Assembly: GCF_014873915.1 (NCBI RefSeq)
Contig: NZ_JADBEJ010000002.1
Coordinates: 62,001-126,000, forward strand
Length of the DNA stretch: 64,000 nucleotides
From: Amycolatopsis roodepoortensis
GTDB taxonomy: Bacteria > Actinomycetota > Actinomycetes > Mycobacteriales > Pseudonocardiaceae
Direction: 5' to 3'
Below the pieces are notes generated by a model that worked only from the letters and a program-made list of their open reading frames with translations, was not told where the DNA came from and did not search any database. Below, piece by piece: positions 42,600-51,600 of this stretch (position 1 is its first letter; each line of letters opens with the position of its first letter). A program made the translations under genes and the position numbers.

Positions 42600-42708
42600 C
42601 GGCGTTCACACGTGCGGCACTTGACCGGTCACGGAGAGCGGACGCGCAGGTCACGGCTGGGACACAGACCACTTTCGGAGTAGTCGCGCTGCTCACATCG
42701 GCCGCCTT

Positions 42709-42730
42709 GTTCACCTGTCGTTCACCCTTA
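42709..42730 (+). promoter_or_regulatory. PHO box upstream of pstS
   Basis: GTTCACCTGTC and GTTCACCCTTA are contiguous 11-nt direct repeats. The Streptomyces PhoP site is built of such repeats with GTTCACC cores. It lies about 100 bp before the pstS start, in the 42600-42828 gap, which holds no gene. It supports phosphate-starvation control of pstSCAB. Confidence 0.75.
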
Positions 42731-42828
42731 GACGGCCGCCTGTCCACTGTCGGTGCTTAGTGTCCGGGTCCGGAAGGAACGCTCCCGTTCCACCGATCCG
42801 GCGAAAGTCTCCCAGTGGAGGAAATGCA

Positions 42829-43953
42829 GTGAAGATCATGCGGCCCGCGGGCGCGATCGGCATCGTGGCCACCGCCGCCCTCGTGCTCGGCGCCTGTGGA
42901 TCCGACCCGGCGGCGACCAAGCCCGGCAGCACCGGTGCCGCCGCCGCCCCCAGCGGCGCGGCGAACGTCGAATGCGGTGGCAAGAGCCCCCTTTCGGCCG
43001 AGGGCTCGTCCGCGCAGAAGAACGCGATCGACATCTTCGTGCAGGCTTACGCCGCCAAGTGCTCCGGCCAGAAGGTGAACTACAACCCGAGCGGTTCGGG
43101 CGCCGGCATCAAGCAGTTCAACGCGAACCAGGTCGACTTCGCCGGTTCGGACTCGCCGCTCAAGGACGAAGAGGCCGAGAAGGCCAAGGCCCGCTGCGCC
43201 TCCGACGCGTGGAACCTCCCGCTCGTCGTCGGCCCGGTCGCCGTCGCCTACAAGCTTTCCGGGGTCGACAAGCTGACCCTGACCCCCGAGGTCACCGCCA
43301 AGATCTTCAACGGTGGCATCACCAAGTGGAACGACCCGGCCATCAAGGCGGTCAAGGGCAACGAGAGCCTGAACCTGCCGGACAAGGCCATCCAGGTCAT
43401 CTCGCGCACCGACGAGTCGGGCACCACCGACAACTTCCAGAAGTACCTGAAGGTCGCGTCCAAGGGCGCCTGGACCCAGGGTGACGGCAAGAAGTTCAAC
43501 GGCGGTGTCGGCAACGGCGCGGAGAAGTCCAACGGTGTCGCCAACGCCGTGAAGTCCGCCGACGGCGCGATCACCTACGTCGAGTCCGCGTTCGCGAAGG
43601 ACGGCATCAGCACCGCCCTCATCGACAGCGGCTCCGGCGGTGTCGAGCTCAACGCGGCGAACGTCGCCAAGTCCCTCGACGCGGCGAAGTTCAAGAAGGA
43701 GGGCACGAACGACCTGGCCCTCGACCTGGACTCGATCTACTCCAGCAACGTGCCCGGCGCCTACCCGGTCATCCTGGCCACCTACGAGATCGTGTGCTCC
43801 AAGTACGCGGACGCCGAGGTCGCCAAGGCCGTCAAGGCCTTCCTGAACGTCGCCGCCACCGACGGTCAGAAGCCGCTTTCGGAGAAGGGCTACGTGCCGA
43901 TCCCGCAGAGCCTGCAGGACAAGGTCCTGACCGCCGTCAAGGCCATCGCCTGA
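42829..43953 (+). CDS. pstS: Phosphate ABC transporter substrate-binding lipoprotein PstS
   Basis: A 374-aa exported lipoprotein. The signal peptide ends in LVLGACGSD, a lipobox with the lipidated Cys at residue 23. Phosphate-binding residues are in LSAEGSSAQKNAI, YNPSGSGAGIKQF, FAGSDSPL and RTDESGTTDNFQKYL. It captures phosphate outside the membrane. The GTG at 42829 has GGAGG 7 nt upstream; the reading from 42760 crosses the promoter. First gene of the pstSCAB operon. Confidence 0.93.
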   Translation: MKIMRPAGAIGIVATAALVLGACGSDPAATKPGSTGAAAAPSGAANVECGGKSPLSAEGSSAQKNAIDIFVQAYAAKCSGQKVNYNPSGSGAGIKQFNANQVDFAGSDSPLKDEEAEKAKARCASDAWNLPLVVGPVAVAYKLSGVDKLTLTPEVTAKIFNGGITKWNDPAIKAVKGNESLNLPDKAIQVISRTDESGTTDNFQKYLKVASKGAWTQGDGKKFNGGVGNGAEKSNGVANAVKSADGAITYVESAFAKDGISTALIDSGSGGVELNAANVAKSLDAAKFKKEGTNDLALDLDSIYSSNVPGAYPVILATYEIVCSKYADAEVAKAVKAFLNVAATDGQKPLSEKGYVPIPQSLQDKVLTAVKAIA

Positions 43954-43997
43954 TCCTTCCGGTCGAACGGTAAAGACAGGCTGGACAGAAGTAGTCG

Positions 43998-45071
43998 ATG
44001 AGCGATTCATCTTCGCCCAGAACGCCCACCGGCGACCCCGGTGGGCGTTCTGGCGTCCGCGAGACCTTCACGGAGGACCCGATTTCGGAGCAATCTGCCG
44101 CGTCACCGCCCGAGCAGTCCTCGGTGCGCCTCGCGAGCCCCAATTCCAGGACGGTGCGACCCGGTGACCGCATCTTCCAGATCCTGACCACCGGAGCCGG
44201 CGTCTTCGTCGTCTCGCTGATCGGCCTGATCGGGTTGTTCCTGCTGGTGCAGGCCATCCCGGCGCTCCAGGCCGACAACGTGAACTTCCTGACCAGCCAG
44301 GTCTGGCAGACCACCCCGGACGACATGCGTTTCGGGATCATGGGCCTGCTGCTGGTCACGGTGTACTCGTCGCTGCTGGCGCTGATCATCGCCATGCCGA
44401 TCTCGCTCGGGATCGCGCTGTTCCTCACCCAGTACGCGCCGAAGCGGCTGGCGCGGCCGTTCGCGTACGTCATCGACCTGCTCGCCGCGGTCCCCTCGAT
44501 CATCTACGGCCTGTGGGGCCTGATGGTCTTCGCGCCGGCGATCGAGCCCTTCTCGAAGTGGGTCAACGAGACCTTCTCGTGGATCCCGCTCTTCGCGGCG
44601 GGCAACGTCTCGCCGGACCTGCGCGGCACCATCTTCACCGCGGGCATCGTGCTCGCCGTGATGATCCTGCCGATCATCACCTCGCTTTCCCGCGAGATCT
44701 TCGAGCGGACCCCCACCCCGCACATCGAAGGCGCGCTGGCGCTGGGCGCCACCCGCTGGGAGGTCATCCGCACCACGGTGCTGCCGTTCGGCAAGGCCGG
44801 TTACATCGGCGCCTCGATGCTCGGCCTCGGCCGCGCGCTCGGCGAGACGATCGCGCTCGCGATCATCCTGACCGGCGCGGTCGGCCGCGAGTTCACCTGG
44901 AGCCTCTTCGACGGCGGCGCCACGTTCGCCTCGAAGATCGCGGCGGACTACGCGGAACTCAACAACGAGATCTCGGCGGGCGCGTACATCGCGGCGGGTC
45001 TCGTGCTGTTCCTGCTGACGCTCATCGTCAACTTCATCGCGCGATCCGTCATCGCCAAGAAGGGGGACTGA
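43998..45071 (+). CDS. pstC: Phosphate ABC transporter permease PstC
   Basis: A 357-aa membrane protein with six TM segments and the binding-protein-dependent permease (EAA-type) loop EGALALGATRWEVIRTTVLPFGKAGYIG, spanning about residues 243-270. SIIYGLWGLMVFAP is typical of PstC. The N-terminus is a Pro/Ser-rich cytoplasmic extension of about 55 residues. It forms the channel with PstA. The stop of pstC is 2 bp before pstA. Confidence 0.93.
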   Translation: MSDSSSPRTPTGDPGGRSGVRETFTEDPISEQSAASPPEQSSVRLASPNSRTVRPGDRIFQILTTGAGVFVVSLIGLIGLFLLVQAIPALQADNVNFLTSQVWQTTPDDMRFGIMGLLLVTVYSSLLALIIAMPISLGIALFLTQYAPKRLARPFAYVIDLLAAVPSIIYGLWGLMVFAPAIEPFSKWVNETFSWIPLFAAGNVSPDLRGTIFTAGIVLAVMILPIITSLSREIFERTPTPHIEGALALGATRWEVIRTTVLPFGKAGYIGASMLGLGRALGETIALAIILTGAVGREFTWSLFDGGATFASKIAADYAELNNEISAGAYIAAGLVLFLLTLIVNFIARSVIAKKGD

Positions 45072-45073
45072 GC

Positions 45074-45991
45074 ATGTCCACCACGCTCGAGAAGACCCCC
45101 GCCACCACCCCCGCCTTCCAGCAGGTCAGCATGGCCAGGAAGGTCAAGAACGGCTTCGCCACGGCGCTGATCTGGCTGTCGTTCCTGATCGCCGTCGTGC
45201 CGCTGGTGTGGCTGCTCGCCACGGTGGTCATCAACGGTGTCAAGCGGATCCCCTACAGCAACTGGTGGACCGAGGACTTCGGCTCGGTGCTGTCGGACGA
45301 GGTCGGCGGCGGCGTGGCCCACGCCGTCATCGGCTCGGTGCTGCAGGGCCTGGTCTGCGCGATCATCGCGGTCCCGATCGGCATGCTGGTCGCGATCTAC
45401 CTGGTCGAATACGGCCGCGGCAAACTCGCGAAGATCACCACGTTCATGGTGGACATCCTCTCCGGTGTCCCCTCGATCGTCGCGGCGCTGTTCATCTACG
45501 CCCTGTGGATCACCACGTTCGGCCTCCCGCGCAGCGGTTTCGCCGTGTCGCTGGCCCTGGTGCTGCTGATGATCCCGGTGGTCGTGCGCTCCTCGGAGGA
45601 GATGCTGCGGATCGTCCCGGACGACCTGCGCGAAGCCTCGTACGCGCTCGGCGTGCCGAAGTGGAAGACGATCATGAAGATCGTCCTGCCGACCGCGCTG
45701 TCCGGCATCATCGGCGGCATCATGATGGCGCTCGCCCGGGTCATGGGCGAGACCGCGCCGCTGCTGGTCCTCGTGGGCTACTCGGCCTACGTGAACTGGG
45801 ACATCTTCGGTGGCGAGCAGGCCGCTCTGCCGCTTCTGATGAACAACGAACGGGTCAGCAACCCGTTCGACGAAGGTACCGTCGCGTTCGACAGGATCTG
45901 GGGAGCGGCGCTCACCCTGGTGCTGATCATCGCGATCGTGAACCTCCTCGCCATGCTCTTTGCCCGTCTTGTCGCCCCGAAGAAGAAGTGA
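45074..45991 (+). CDS. pstA: Phosphate ABC transporter permease PstA
   Basis: A 305-aa membrane protein with six TM segments. Permease-loop sequence is [30 protein letters not shown] (residues about 205-234), and [16 protein letters not shown] is typical. It pairs with PstC. The ATG at 45074 lies 2 bp after pstC; a larger reading from 44513 lies in pstC. pstB follows 10 bp on. Confidence 0.93.
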   Translation: MSTTLEKTPATTPAFQQVSMARKVKNGFATALIWLSFLIAVVPLVWLLATVVINGVKRIPYSNWWTEDFGSVLSDEVGGGVAHAVIGSVLQGLVCAIIAVPIGMLVAIYLVEYGRGKLAKITTFMVDILSGVPSIVAALFIYALWITTFGLPRSGFAVSLALVLLMIPVVVRSSEEMLRIVPDDLREASYALGVPKWKTIMKIVLPTALSGIIGGIMMALARVMGETAPLLVLVGYSAYVNWDIFGGEQAALPLLMNNERVSNPFDEGTVAFDRIWGAALTLVLIIAIVNLLAMLFARLVAPKKK

Positions 45992-46001
45992 GCTGTTTGA
46001 G

Positions 46002-46778
46002 ATGGCCAAACGAATCGACGTCAAAGACGTGGACATCTACTACGGCAAATTCCACGCCGTGGACGGCGTCACCCTCTCGGTGCCGCCGCGGAACGTCACC
46101 GCGTTCATCGGCCCGTCGGGCTGCGGCAAGTCGACGGTGCTGCGCACGCTGAACCGCATGCACGAGGTCATCCCCGGCGCCCGCGTCGAGGGTGAGGTGC
46201 TGCTCGACGGCGAGGACATCTACGGCGCCGGGGTCGACCCGGTGCAGGTCCGCCGCACGATCGGCATGGTGTTCCAGCGGCCCAACCCGTTCCCGACGAT
46301 GTCCATCCGCGACAACGTCGTGGCGGGGCTGCGCCTCGGCGGCACCAAGGGCAAGAAGGAACTCGACGAGGTCGCCGAGCGCGCCCTGCGCGGCGCGAAC
46401 CTGTGGAACGAGGTCAAGGACCGGCTGAACAAGCCGGGCGGCGGCCTCTCCGGTGGTCAGCAGCAGCGGCTCTGCATCGCGCGGGCGATCGCCGTGCGGC
46501 CCGACGTGCTGCTGATGGACGAGCCGTGCTCCGCGCTCGACCCGATCTCGACGCTCGCCATCGAGGACCTGATCGGTGAGCTCAAGAAGGAGTACACGAT
46601 CGTCATCGTGACGCACAACATGCAGCAGGCGGCGCGGGTCTCGGACCAGACCGCGTTCTTCAACCTGGCGGGCGTCGGCCAGCCGGGTCGCCTGGTGGAG
46701 CTGAACGACACCGAGAAGATCTTCTCGAACCCGGACGAGAAGGCGACCGAGGACTACATCTCGGGCCGCTTCGGCTGA
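46002..46778 (+). CDS. pstB: Phosphate ABC transporter ATPase PstB
   Basis: A 258-aa ATPase. Walker A is GPSGCGKST, the Q-loop VFQRPNPFP, the signature LSGGQQQRL, Walker [14 protein letters not shown] and the H-loop VTHNMQQA. All catalytic motifs are intact. It drives phosphate uptake through PstCA. The ATG at 46002 is chosen over an upstream start that overlaps pstA. Confidence 0.95.
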   Translation: MAKRIDVKDVDIYYGKFHAVDGVTLSVPPRNVTAFIGPSGCGKSTVLRTLNRMHEVIPGARVEGEVLLDGEDIYGAGVDPVQVRRTIGMVFQRPNPFPTMSIRDNVVAGLRLGGTKGKKELDEVAERALRGANLWNEVKDRLNKPGGGLSGGQQQRLCIARAIAVRPDVLLMDEPCSALDPISTLAIEDLIGELKKEYTIVIVTHNMQQAARVSDQTAFFNLAGVGQPGRLVELNDTEKIFSNPDEKATEDYISGRFG

Positions 46779-46791
46779 GTCTCTCTCTTTT

Positions 46792-46846
46792 GCGCGTGAA
46801 GGCCCCCTTCCCTCGGCTGAGCCGAGGGAAGGGGGCCTTCACGCGC
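46792..46846. repeat. 55-bp palindrome after pstB (identical to 37551-37605)
   Basis: Arms of 27 bp pair perfectly around one G. The sequence is identical to the element 9 kb away, and its right arm also matches 32599-32625. It lies 13 bp after the pstB stop and probably serves as terminator. Confidence 0.85.
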
Positions 46847-46881
46847 TTGGGGCGAGGCTGGGGCGGGGCTGGGGCGGGCGG

Positions 46882-46936
46882 ACGTTGCGAAAGTGGCTTT
46901 CGCAACGTTGAAGGTTGCGAAAGTGGCTTTCGCAAC
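46882..46936. repeat. Two tandem CGAAAGTGGCTTTCG palindromes
   Basis: ACGTTGCGAAAG, loop TGG and its complement (46882-46908), then GTTGCGAAAG, loop TGG and its complement (46914-46936). The 23-bp unit matches that near 12491-12548. The two copies stand 5 bp apart, pointing to tandem duplication. Confidence 0.75.
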
Positions 46937-46989
46937 GCGTTCCCGCGGTGCGGTGCACAGGTGCCGGACGCGCGCGGGCGGCTGGGGAC

Positions 46990-47081
46990 ATCTCGCGTGA
47001 CTGGGCGGACGTCGCGTGTGTCTGGACGGCCGCCAGGTGTGTCTGGGCGGACGCCACGTGTGTCTGGATGGACGACACGCG
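46990..47081. repeat. 21-bp tandem repeat (about 3.5 copies)
   Basis: Full units occupy 47011-47031, 47032-47052 and 47053-47073, sharing GTGTGTCTGG and GGAC/GGCC ends. A degenerate, shortened unit precedes and a partial follows. Reading frames on both strands give repeats of 7 residues, but without a start, codon bias or family, so I treat it as a minisatellite. The whole 46779-47191 gap holds repeats only. Confidence 0.65.
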
Positions 47082-47130
47082 AAACGACCGACATCGGTCC
47101 CGGTGGTCGTGAGCCTGCCGTAAGAAGACG

Positions 47131-47171
47131 AAGGGGCCCTTCACCGCGTGAGATGCGGTGAAGGGCCCCTT
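47131..47171 (-). terminator. phoU terminator hairpin
   Basis: AAGGGGCCCTTCACCGC (47131-47147) pairs perfectly with 47155-47171 across a 7-nt loop. It lies 20 bp past the phoU stop on the minus strand. Confidence 0.7.
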
Positions 47172-47191
47172 GGCCACAGAGCGAAGGTCCC

Positions 47192-47854
47192 TTACAGCTC
47201 GTCGGGTCCGTAGCCGGGCATCTTGCCGGTCACCACGAAGATCATCCGGCGCGCGACCGAGACGGCGTGGTCGGCGAAGCGCTCGTAGAAGCGGCCCAGC
47301 AGGGTGACGTCCACGGCCGCGGCGACGCCGTGGTCCCAGTTCCGGTCCATGATGACCGTGAACAGGTGCTTGTGGATCTCGTCGACCTCGTCGTCGTCCG
47401 ACTCGATCGTGCGGGCGGCCTCGACGTCCTTGGACTTGATGACCTGCTCGACCTGGCGGGCCAGGCTGACGCCGACCTCGCCCATCTTGGCGAAGTCCGC
47501 CTTCACCTCTTCGGGGAGCACGGGGTCCGGGTGACGGCGGCGCGCGGCCTTGGCCACGTGCAGCGCCAGATCGCCCATCCGCTCCAGGCTCTCCGCCGCG
47601 TGGATCGCGGCGAGGACGGTCCGCAGGTCGGTCGCGACGGGTGCCTGCAGGGCCAGCAGCGCGTACGCCTGCTCCTCGCATTCGGCGCGCGCGTCGTCGA
47701 CCTTCGCGTCGTCGCTGATCACCTGCTCGGCGAGTCCGAGATCGACCTCGAGCAACGCCCGGGTCGCCCGCTCCATCGCGTCGGCGACCTGGAGCGACAT
47801 GCTCGCTAGGTTCTCGGCGAGCTGTTCGAGTTCGACATGGTAAGCCTCACGCAT
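47192..47854 (-). CDS. phoU: Phosphate transport regulator PhoU
   Basis: A 220-aa helical protein with two repeats of the PhoU domain. MREAYHVELEQLAENLASMS and the metal-binding-type ExxxD elements (DDAKVDDARAECEEQAY, ESLERMGDLALHVAKAARR, FERYADHAVSVARR-like YERFADHAVSVARR) are present. It links PstB activity to the Pho two-component system. It is convergent with pstSCAB and has its own PHO box 40 bp upstream. Confidence 0.93.
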   Translation of the reverse strand: MREAYHVELEQLAENLASMSLQVADAMERATRALLEVDLGLAEQVISDDAKVDDARAECEEQAYALLALQAPVATDLRTVLAAIHAAESLERMGDLALHVAKAARRRHPDPVLPEEVKADFAKMGEVGVSLARQVEQVIKSKDVEAARTIESDDDEVDEIHKHLFTVIMDRNWDHGVAAAVDVTLLGRFYERFADHAVSVARRMIFVVTGKMPGYGPDEL

Positions 47855-47893
47855 GGCCCAACCCTACGGGCAACAGGGTCCAAAAGCCGCATC

Positions 47894-47915
47894 CCAGAGT
47901 GAACCTGACGTGAAC
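47894..47915 (-). promoter_or_regulatory. PHO box upstream of phoU
   Basis: On the minus strand GTTCACGTCAG and GTTCACTCTGG are contiguous 11-nt direct repeats, 40-61 bp before the phoU start. They match the pstS box in repeat length and GTTCAC core, so PhoP probably controls both. Confidence 0.7.
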
Positions 47916-47934
47916 CCGGACTAACGAATGCTCC

Positions 47935-49917
47935 TCAGCCTGAGCTGCTGCTCTTTTTGGCGCCGCCGGATTTGGCGGAGCTGGTCGGAGCGGGCGCTGT
48001 GTCGCTCGCGGGCGGCGCCGGCGCCTTCTCTTCCAGCGGGGTGTTGTTGATCAGCGCGTCGAAGACGGCCTTCGCCCGGCTCTGCACCAACACCTCGTTG
48101 CCGCGCTTGTTCGCCTCTTCGGTGGTGGGCACGGTGAGGAACTTGACCTTGTCCGAACCCATCCCACGCATCGACTTCGCCAGCGTCATCATCTGGTTGA
48201 TGCCGATGTTCTCGCCGAAGGTGGCTTTGGCGAACGCGTCGATGAACCCGCTGAGCTTGCCGGTGTCCAGGATGACGTCCTTCGACATCACCGTCTTCAA
48301 CAGCGCGCCGAGGAAGGCCTGCTGCCGTTTGATCCGGCCGTAGTCCGACGTCGGATCGCCCTTGACGTGCCGCGCCCGGACGTAGTTCAGCGCCTGGTCG
48401 CCGGAGATCCGGACCTCGCCTGCCTGCGGGATGATCATGCCGAGCGTGGTGTCGTCGACCGGTTTCTCGTTGTACACGGTGACGCCCTGCACGGCGTCGA
48501 CCATGGATTTGAAGCCGTTGAAGTCGATCCCGACGAAGTGGTTCATCTTCATGCCGGTGATCTGCTGGATGACCTTCGTGACGCACTGCGGGCCGCCGAC
48601 CGCGTAGGCCGTGTTCAGCTTCGCGATCTTCTGCGCCGGCGCGGACTCCTCCGAGTACGACGACGTCGCCGGGTCCCAGCGCTTGCATTCGGGCCGGTTG
48701 ATCTCGAGGTCGCGCGGGAAGGAGACCATGACGACGCGCTGCCGGTCGGCGGGGACGTGCGCGATCATGACCGTGTCCGAACGGGCGCCCGGGGTGCCGT
48801 CGGCGTCGCCGACGCCGTCTTCGGCGGCCGCGCCGTCACGGGTGTCAGAACCGACCATCAGGAAGTTCTCGTCGCCGGTCTGGCCCGCGGCGTCCTGGAT
48901 GTCGGCCGAGTCTTCGTCGAGCGAAGCGACGGTGTTGAACTTCGCGTCGAACCAGGTCTGGGCGCCCCACGCCGAGCCGATGGAAAGGAACACGAGCGCG
49001 GCGACCACGGCGGCGGCGATCCGTCCCGCCTTGGCCGTCTGCCTGGTCTTGCGTTCCTTCTTCTCCTGCAGACGGGTCTGCGGGGCCGACTCCTCGGCGG
49101 CTTCCGCCGGCGCGGAATCGGTGGTCGTGACCACCCGCTGCAGCGCCGTGCGGGTCTGCTCCAGCAGCGCGGCGGGGCGGGCGGCGAGCCGTTCACGGCG
49201 CTCGCGTTTCTTGGCCTCTTCGGCTTCGAGCTCGTCGTGCGCGGCGGAGAACCGGGCCAGCGTGTGGTCGATCTTGCGCTTGGTGATCGTCGCGTCGTCG
49301 ATCGCCTCGAGCTCGTCGGTCATCGTGAGCCGGTCCATTTCGGACCTGGGCGGGATCGGCGCCTGCTGCACCGGCCGCTGCATCGGGCGGCGGGGACGAC
49401 GCGGAGGCGGCGGGGCCGCGGGCTGCTGCTGCGCGCCCGGGTTCACCAACGGCGGACGGCGCTGCGTCGGGGCTTCGGGGCTGGGCGCGGCCTGTGAAGT
49501 GCGGCGCGGCTGACGCGCGCGAGGCGGACGCGAAGCCTCGGTGGGCTGCGGATTCCGCGGCGGCGTCTGTGCCCGCGGCGTGGCGGGGGTGGCCGCGCGA
49601 GGCGCGGGCGCCGGGCTTTCGACGGGAGCCGCCGAGCGGGGACGACGCGGTGCGGGCGGCTCCGTCCGAGCGGCGCGCACACCGGGTCTCGGCGGCTCGG
49701 GCGCCGGTTCGCTCTGCCGGAGGCGGCGCGGGGCCGGTGCCTCGGCGGTGGGATCGAAGACCGGGCGTTCACCGGTGTGACGTGCGACAACGTCCGAAAC
49801 GCTGATACCGCCGTGGGTGTCCATCGAGCGGCGTCGGGCCCTGCGACCGCGCTCACCGGCGCTCCTGTCGGTGTGACTGTGGCGACCGGTCCCCGGGTTG
49901 TGGTGCTCGTCGGGCAC
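47935..49917 (-). CDS. LytR-CpsA-Psr (LCP) family protein
   Basis: A 660-aa protein. Residues 1-270 are Pro/Arg-rich and probably disordered in the cytoplasm, a TM helix follows (IAAAVVAALVFLSIGSAWGA), and the LCP domain lies outside (FLMVGSDTRDG, ARSDTVMIAHVPADRQRVVMVSFPRD, YVRARHVKGDPTSDYGRIKRQQAFL). LCP enzymes attach cell-wall glycopolymers to peptidoglycan. The GTG at 49917 with AAGGAG 6 nt upstream is chosen over 50007. A short Ser/Gly tail ends it. Confidence 0.9.
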   Translation of the reverse strand: MPDEHHNPGTGRHSHTDRSAGERGRRARRRSMDTHGGISVSDVVARHTGERPVFDPTAEAPAPRRLRQSEPAPEPPRPGVRAARTEPPAPRRPRSAAPVESPAPAPRAATPATPRAQTPPRNPQPTEASRPPRARQPRRTSQAAPSPEAPTQRRPPLVNPGAQQQPAAPPPPRRPRRPMQRPVQQAPIPPRSEMDRLTMTDELEAIDDATITKRKIDHTLARFSAAHDELEAEEAKKRERRERLAARPAALLEQTRTALQRVVTTTDSAPAEAAEESAPQTRLQEKKERKTRQTAKAGRIAAAVVAALVFLSIGSAWGAQTWFDAKFNTVASLDEDSADIQDAAGQTGDENFLMVGSDTRDGAAAEDGVGDADGTPGARSDTVMIAHVPADRQRVVMVSFPRDLEINRPECKRWDPATSSYSEESAPAQKIAKLNTAYAVGGPQCVTKVIQQITGMKMNHFVGIDFNGFKSMVDAVQGVTVYNEKPVDDTTLGMIIPQAGEVRISGDQALNYVRARHVKGDPTSDYGRIKRQQAFLGALLKTVMSKDVILDTGKLSGFIDAFAKATFGENIGINQMMTLAKSMRGMGSDKVKFLTVPTTEEANKRGNEVLVQSRAKAVFDALINNTPLEEKAPAPPASDTAPAPTSSAKSGGAKKSSSSG

Positions 49918-50136
49918 TCGGTCTCCTTTCACGACTCGTCGAAGCTCTTTCGTTATCGTACGGACACCTCGGGTTCGTGACGACAACCATCCCGGAATTT
50001 TCTTCACTCAAGGTACCGAGAAGCGCCGAACGGTCCATGCGATCGGGTGAGCGGTCGTGGTTAAAGCTGCGTTAAAAGGACCGAAACCACTACACAGAGT
50101 GCGACGCTTGACTGTGTGAGTGGCGGCGAGTAGTAC

Positions 50137-50850
50137 CTAGGCGCCGGCGGACTCGGCCGCGTTCATCGGCTGCGGAATCGTCCCCGACGATTCCGCGTCC
50201 TGATAGGCCACTTTGTTTCGCCCGGCCCGTTTCGCCATATACAACAAAGCGTCGGCGCTCCGCAACTGCCGTTCCGGTTCCGCCCCGATATCCGGCTCCG
50301 CGCGGCTTTCGTGCGCGAGCCCCACGCTGATCGTCACCGAGAGACCGGGACGGATCCGGCGCCACGGATGGCGGGCCACCCGGATACGGGCGGTGTCGGC
50401 GATGCGCACGGCGCGGGCGGCGTCGACGTCGGGGATGACGAGCGCGAACTCCTCGCCGCCGTAGCGGGCGCAGAACGCCTCGGGTGGAAGTCCTTGCTGC
50501 AAAAGCTCGGCCACCTCGCGGAGCACCCGGTCGCCGACCAGATGCCCGAACGTGTCATTGACGTCCTTGAACAGGTCCAAGTCCACCAAAGCGATGGCCA
50601 CACCGGGCGGGCCGCGGTGGTCGACGGCCGGGCCGTGCAGCCACTGATCGAGGTAGCGGCGGTTGTAACTGGACGTCAAAGTGTCGCGCAGGCTGCCCGC
50701 CCTGGCGAGATCCAAAGCGGAACTGAGGTGGTGGTACGCGCGGCGCCAATCACCCTGCGTGGCAAGGACTCGCGCGATCGACTCATGCAAGGTGAGCAGA
50801 TCGGTGGTCGGCGCGCCCGGTGGGAGCGCGGCCTCGTCGTCGGCTGCCAC
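50137..50850 (-). CDS. GGDEF-domain diguanylate cyclase
   Basis: A 237-aa protein. A short TPR-like segment (LLTLHESIARVLATQGDWRRAYHHL) leads into the GGDEF domain: DTLTSSYNRRYLD, LVDLDLFKDVNDTFGHLVGD and the active site RYGGEEF. Thus it is likely an active c-di-GMP synthase; no RxxD inhibitory site precedes GGEEF. The GTG at 50850 has GGAGG 5 nt upstream. A longer TTG start at 50934, overlapping the idi stop, would add codons that look non-coding (many A/T third bases). Confidence 0.88.
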   Translation of the reverse strand: MAADDEAALPPGAPTTDLLTLHESIARVLATQGDWRRAYHHLSSALDLARAGSLRDTLTSSYNRRYLDQWLHGPAVDHRGPPGVAIALVDLDLFKDVNDTFGHLVGDRVLREVAELLQQGLPPEAFCARYGGEEFALVIPDVDAARAVRIADTARIRVARHPWRRIRPGLSVTISVGLAHESRAEPDIGAEPERQLRSADALLYMAKRAGRNKVAYQDAESSGTIPQPMNAAESAGA

Positions 50851-50930
50851 GCTCACCTCCGCCACGAATTGGTTTTCGTCGTATAGGAGGGATGTCTTGA
50901 GGTATGAGTACGGGCCAAAGCGAATATCGC

Positions 50931-51533
50931 TCAAGAGGACGACGGTTCGGCGCCATTGTCACGCACCGGAGTTCCGTTCTGTAAGGACGAAAAGGGCTCG
51001 GCGTCTTTGAGCTGCGAAAACTGATCTTTCGCCCAGTAACTCACGTCAGTCACATCGTCATTCAGCAACAGTGCGTAATCATTCCAGCTCAGCCAGCGCC
51101 AGTCGCCGACCTCGTCCGGATGCGGTTCCGGATCTTCGTCGACCCAGGCGACGAACACCGGGCAGAACTCGTTCTCGACCACGCCTTCGAACGGCGGCGT
51201 CGAGTAGCGATACGCCGGAAGGACGCACCTGAGCCCGTTCAGCCGGGGCAAGCCGAGCTCGAAGGCGGCCCGGCGCCGGACGGCCTCCTCGATCGGTTCA
51301 CCCGGTGCGGGATGCCCGCAGACACTGTTGGTCCACACCCGGGGCCACACCTTCTTGGTGGCGGCGCGGCTGGTGATCAGGAGGGCCTGGTCGCTGCTGC
51401 GCAGCAGATAGCAGGAGAACGCCAGATGCAGGCGGGTGTGCTCGTGGTGGGCGGCCAGCTTGGGCGCGGTTTCACCGGTCGGCTCGCCGTCCTCGGTGAC
51501 GTAGACGATGCGTTCGGTGTCCACTTCGGTCAT
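50931..51533 (-). CDS. idi: Isopentenyl-diphosphate delta-isomerase (type 1)
   Basis: A 200-aa Nudix-type IDI. VYVTEDGEPTG and APKLAAHHEHTRLHLAFSCYLL, KKVWPRVWTNSVCGHPAPGE with the catalytic Cys, the Nudix-like RRAAFELGL and VENEFCPVFVAW with the Glu pair are characteristic. It converts IPP to DMAPP for isoprenoids. ATG at 51533 is favoured (GGGGCGG 9 nt upstream); 51542 is possible. The GGDEF gene follows downstream. Confidence 0.92.
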   Translation of the reverse strand: MTEVDTERIVYVTEDGEPTGETAPKLAAHHEHTRLHLAFSCYLLRSSDQALLITSRAATKKVWPRVWTNSVCGHPAPGEPIEEAVRRRAAFELGLPRLNGLRCVLPAYRYSTPPFEGVVENEFCPVFVAWVDEDPEPHPDEVGDWRWLSWNDYALLLNDDVTDVSYWAKDQFSQLKDAEPFSSLQNGTPVRDNGAEPSSS

Positions 51534-51600
51534 GTTGTTCATCCGCCCCACTGAACCAGCAGGCTCGCTGTAACCGGTACCGCGACCAGAGTTACCCCTG

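Noticed and set aside
46839..47681. Long open frames across the repeat region between pstB and phoU on both strands
   Set aside because: They cross palindromes, a minisatellite and the antisense of phoU, have no ribosome binding site and repeat 7-residue units only because of the 21-bp repeat.
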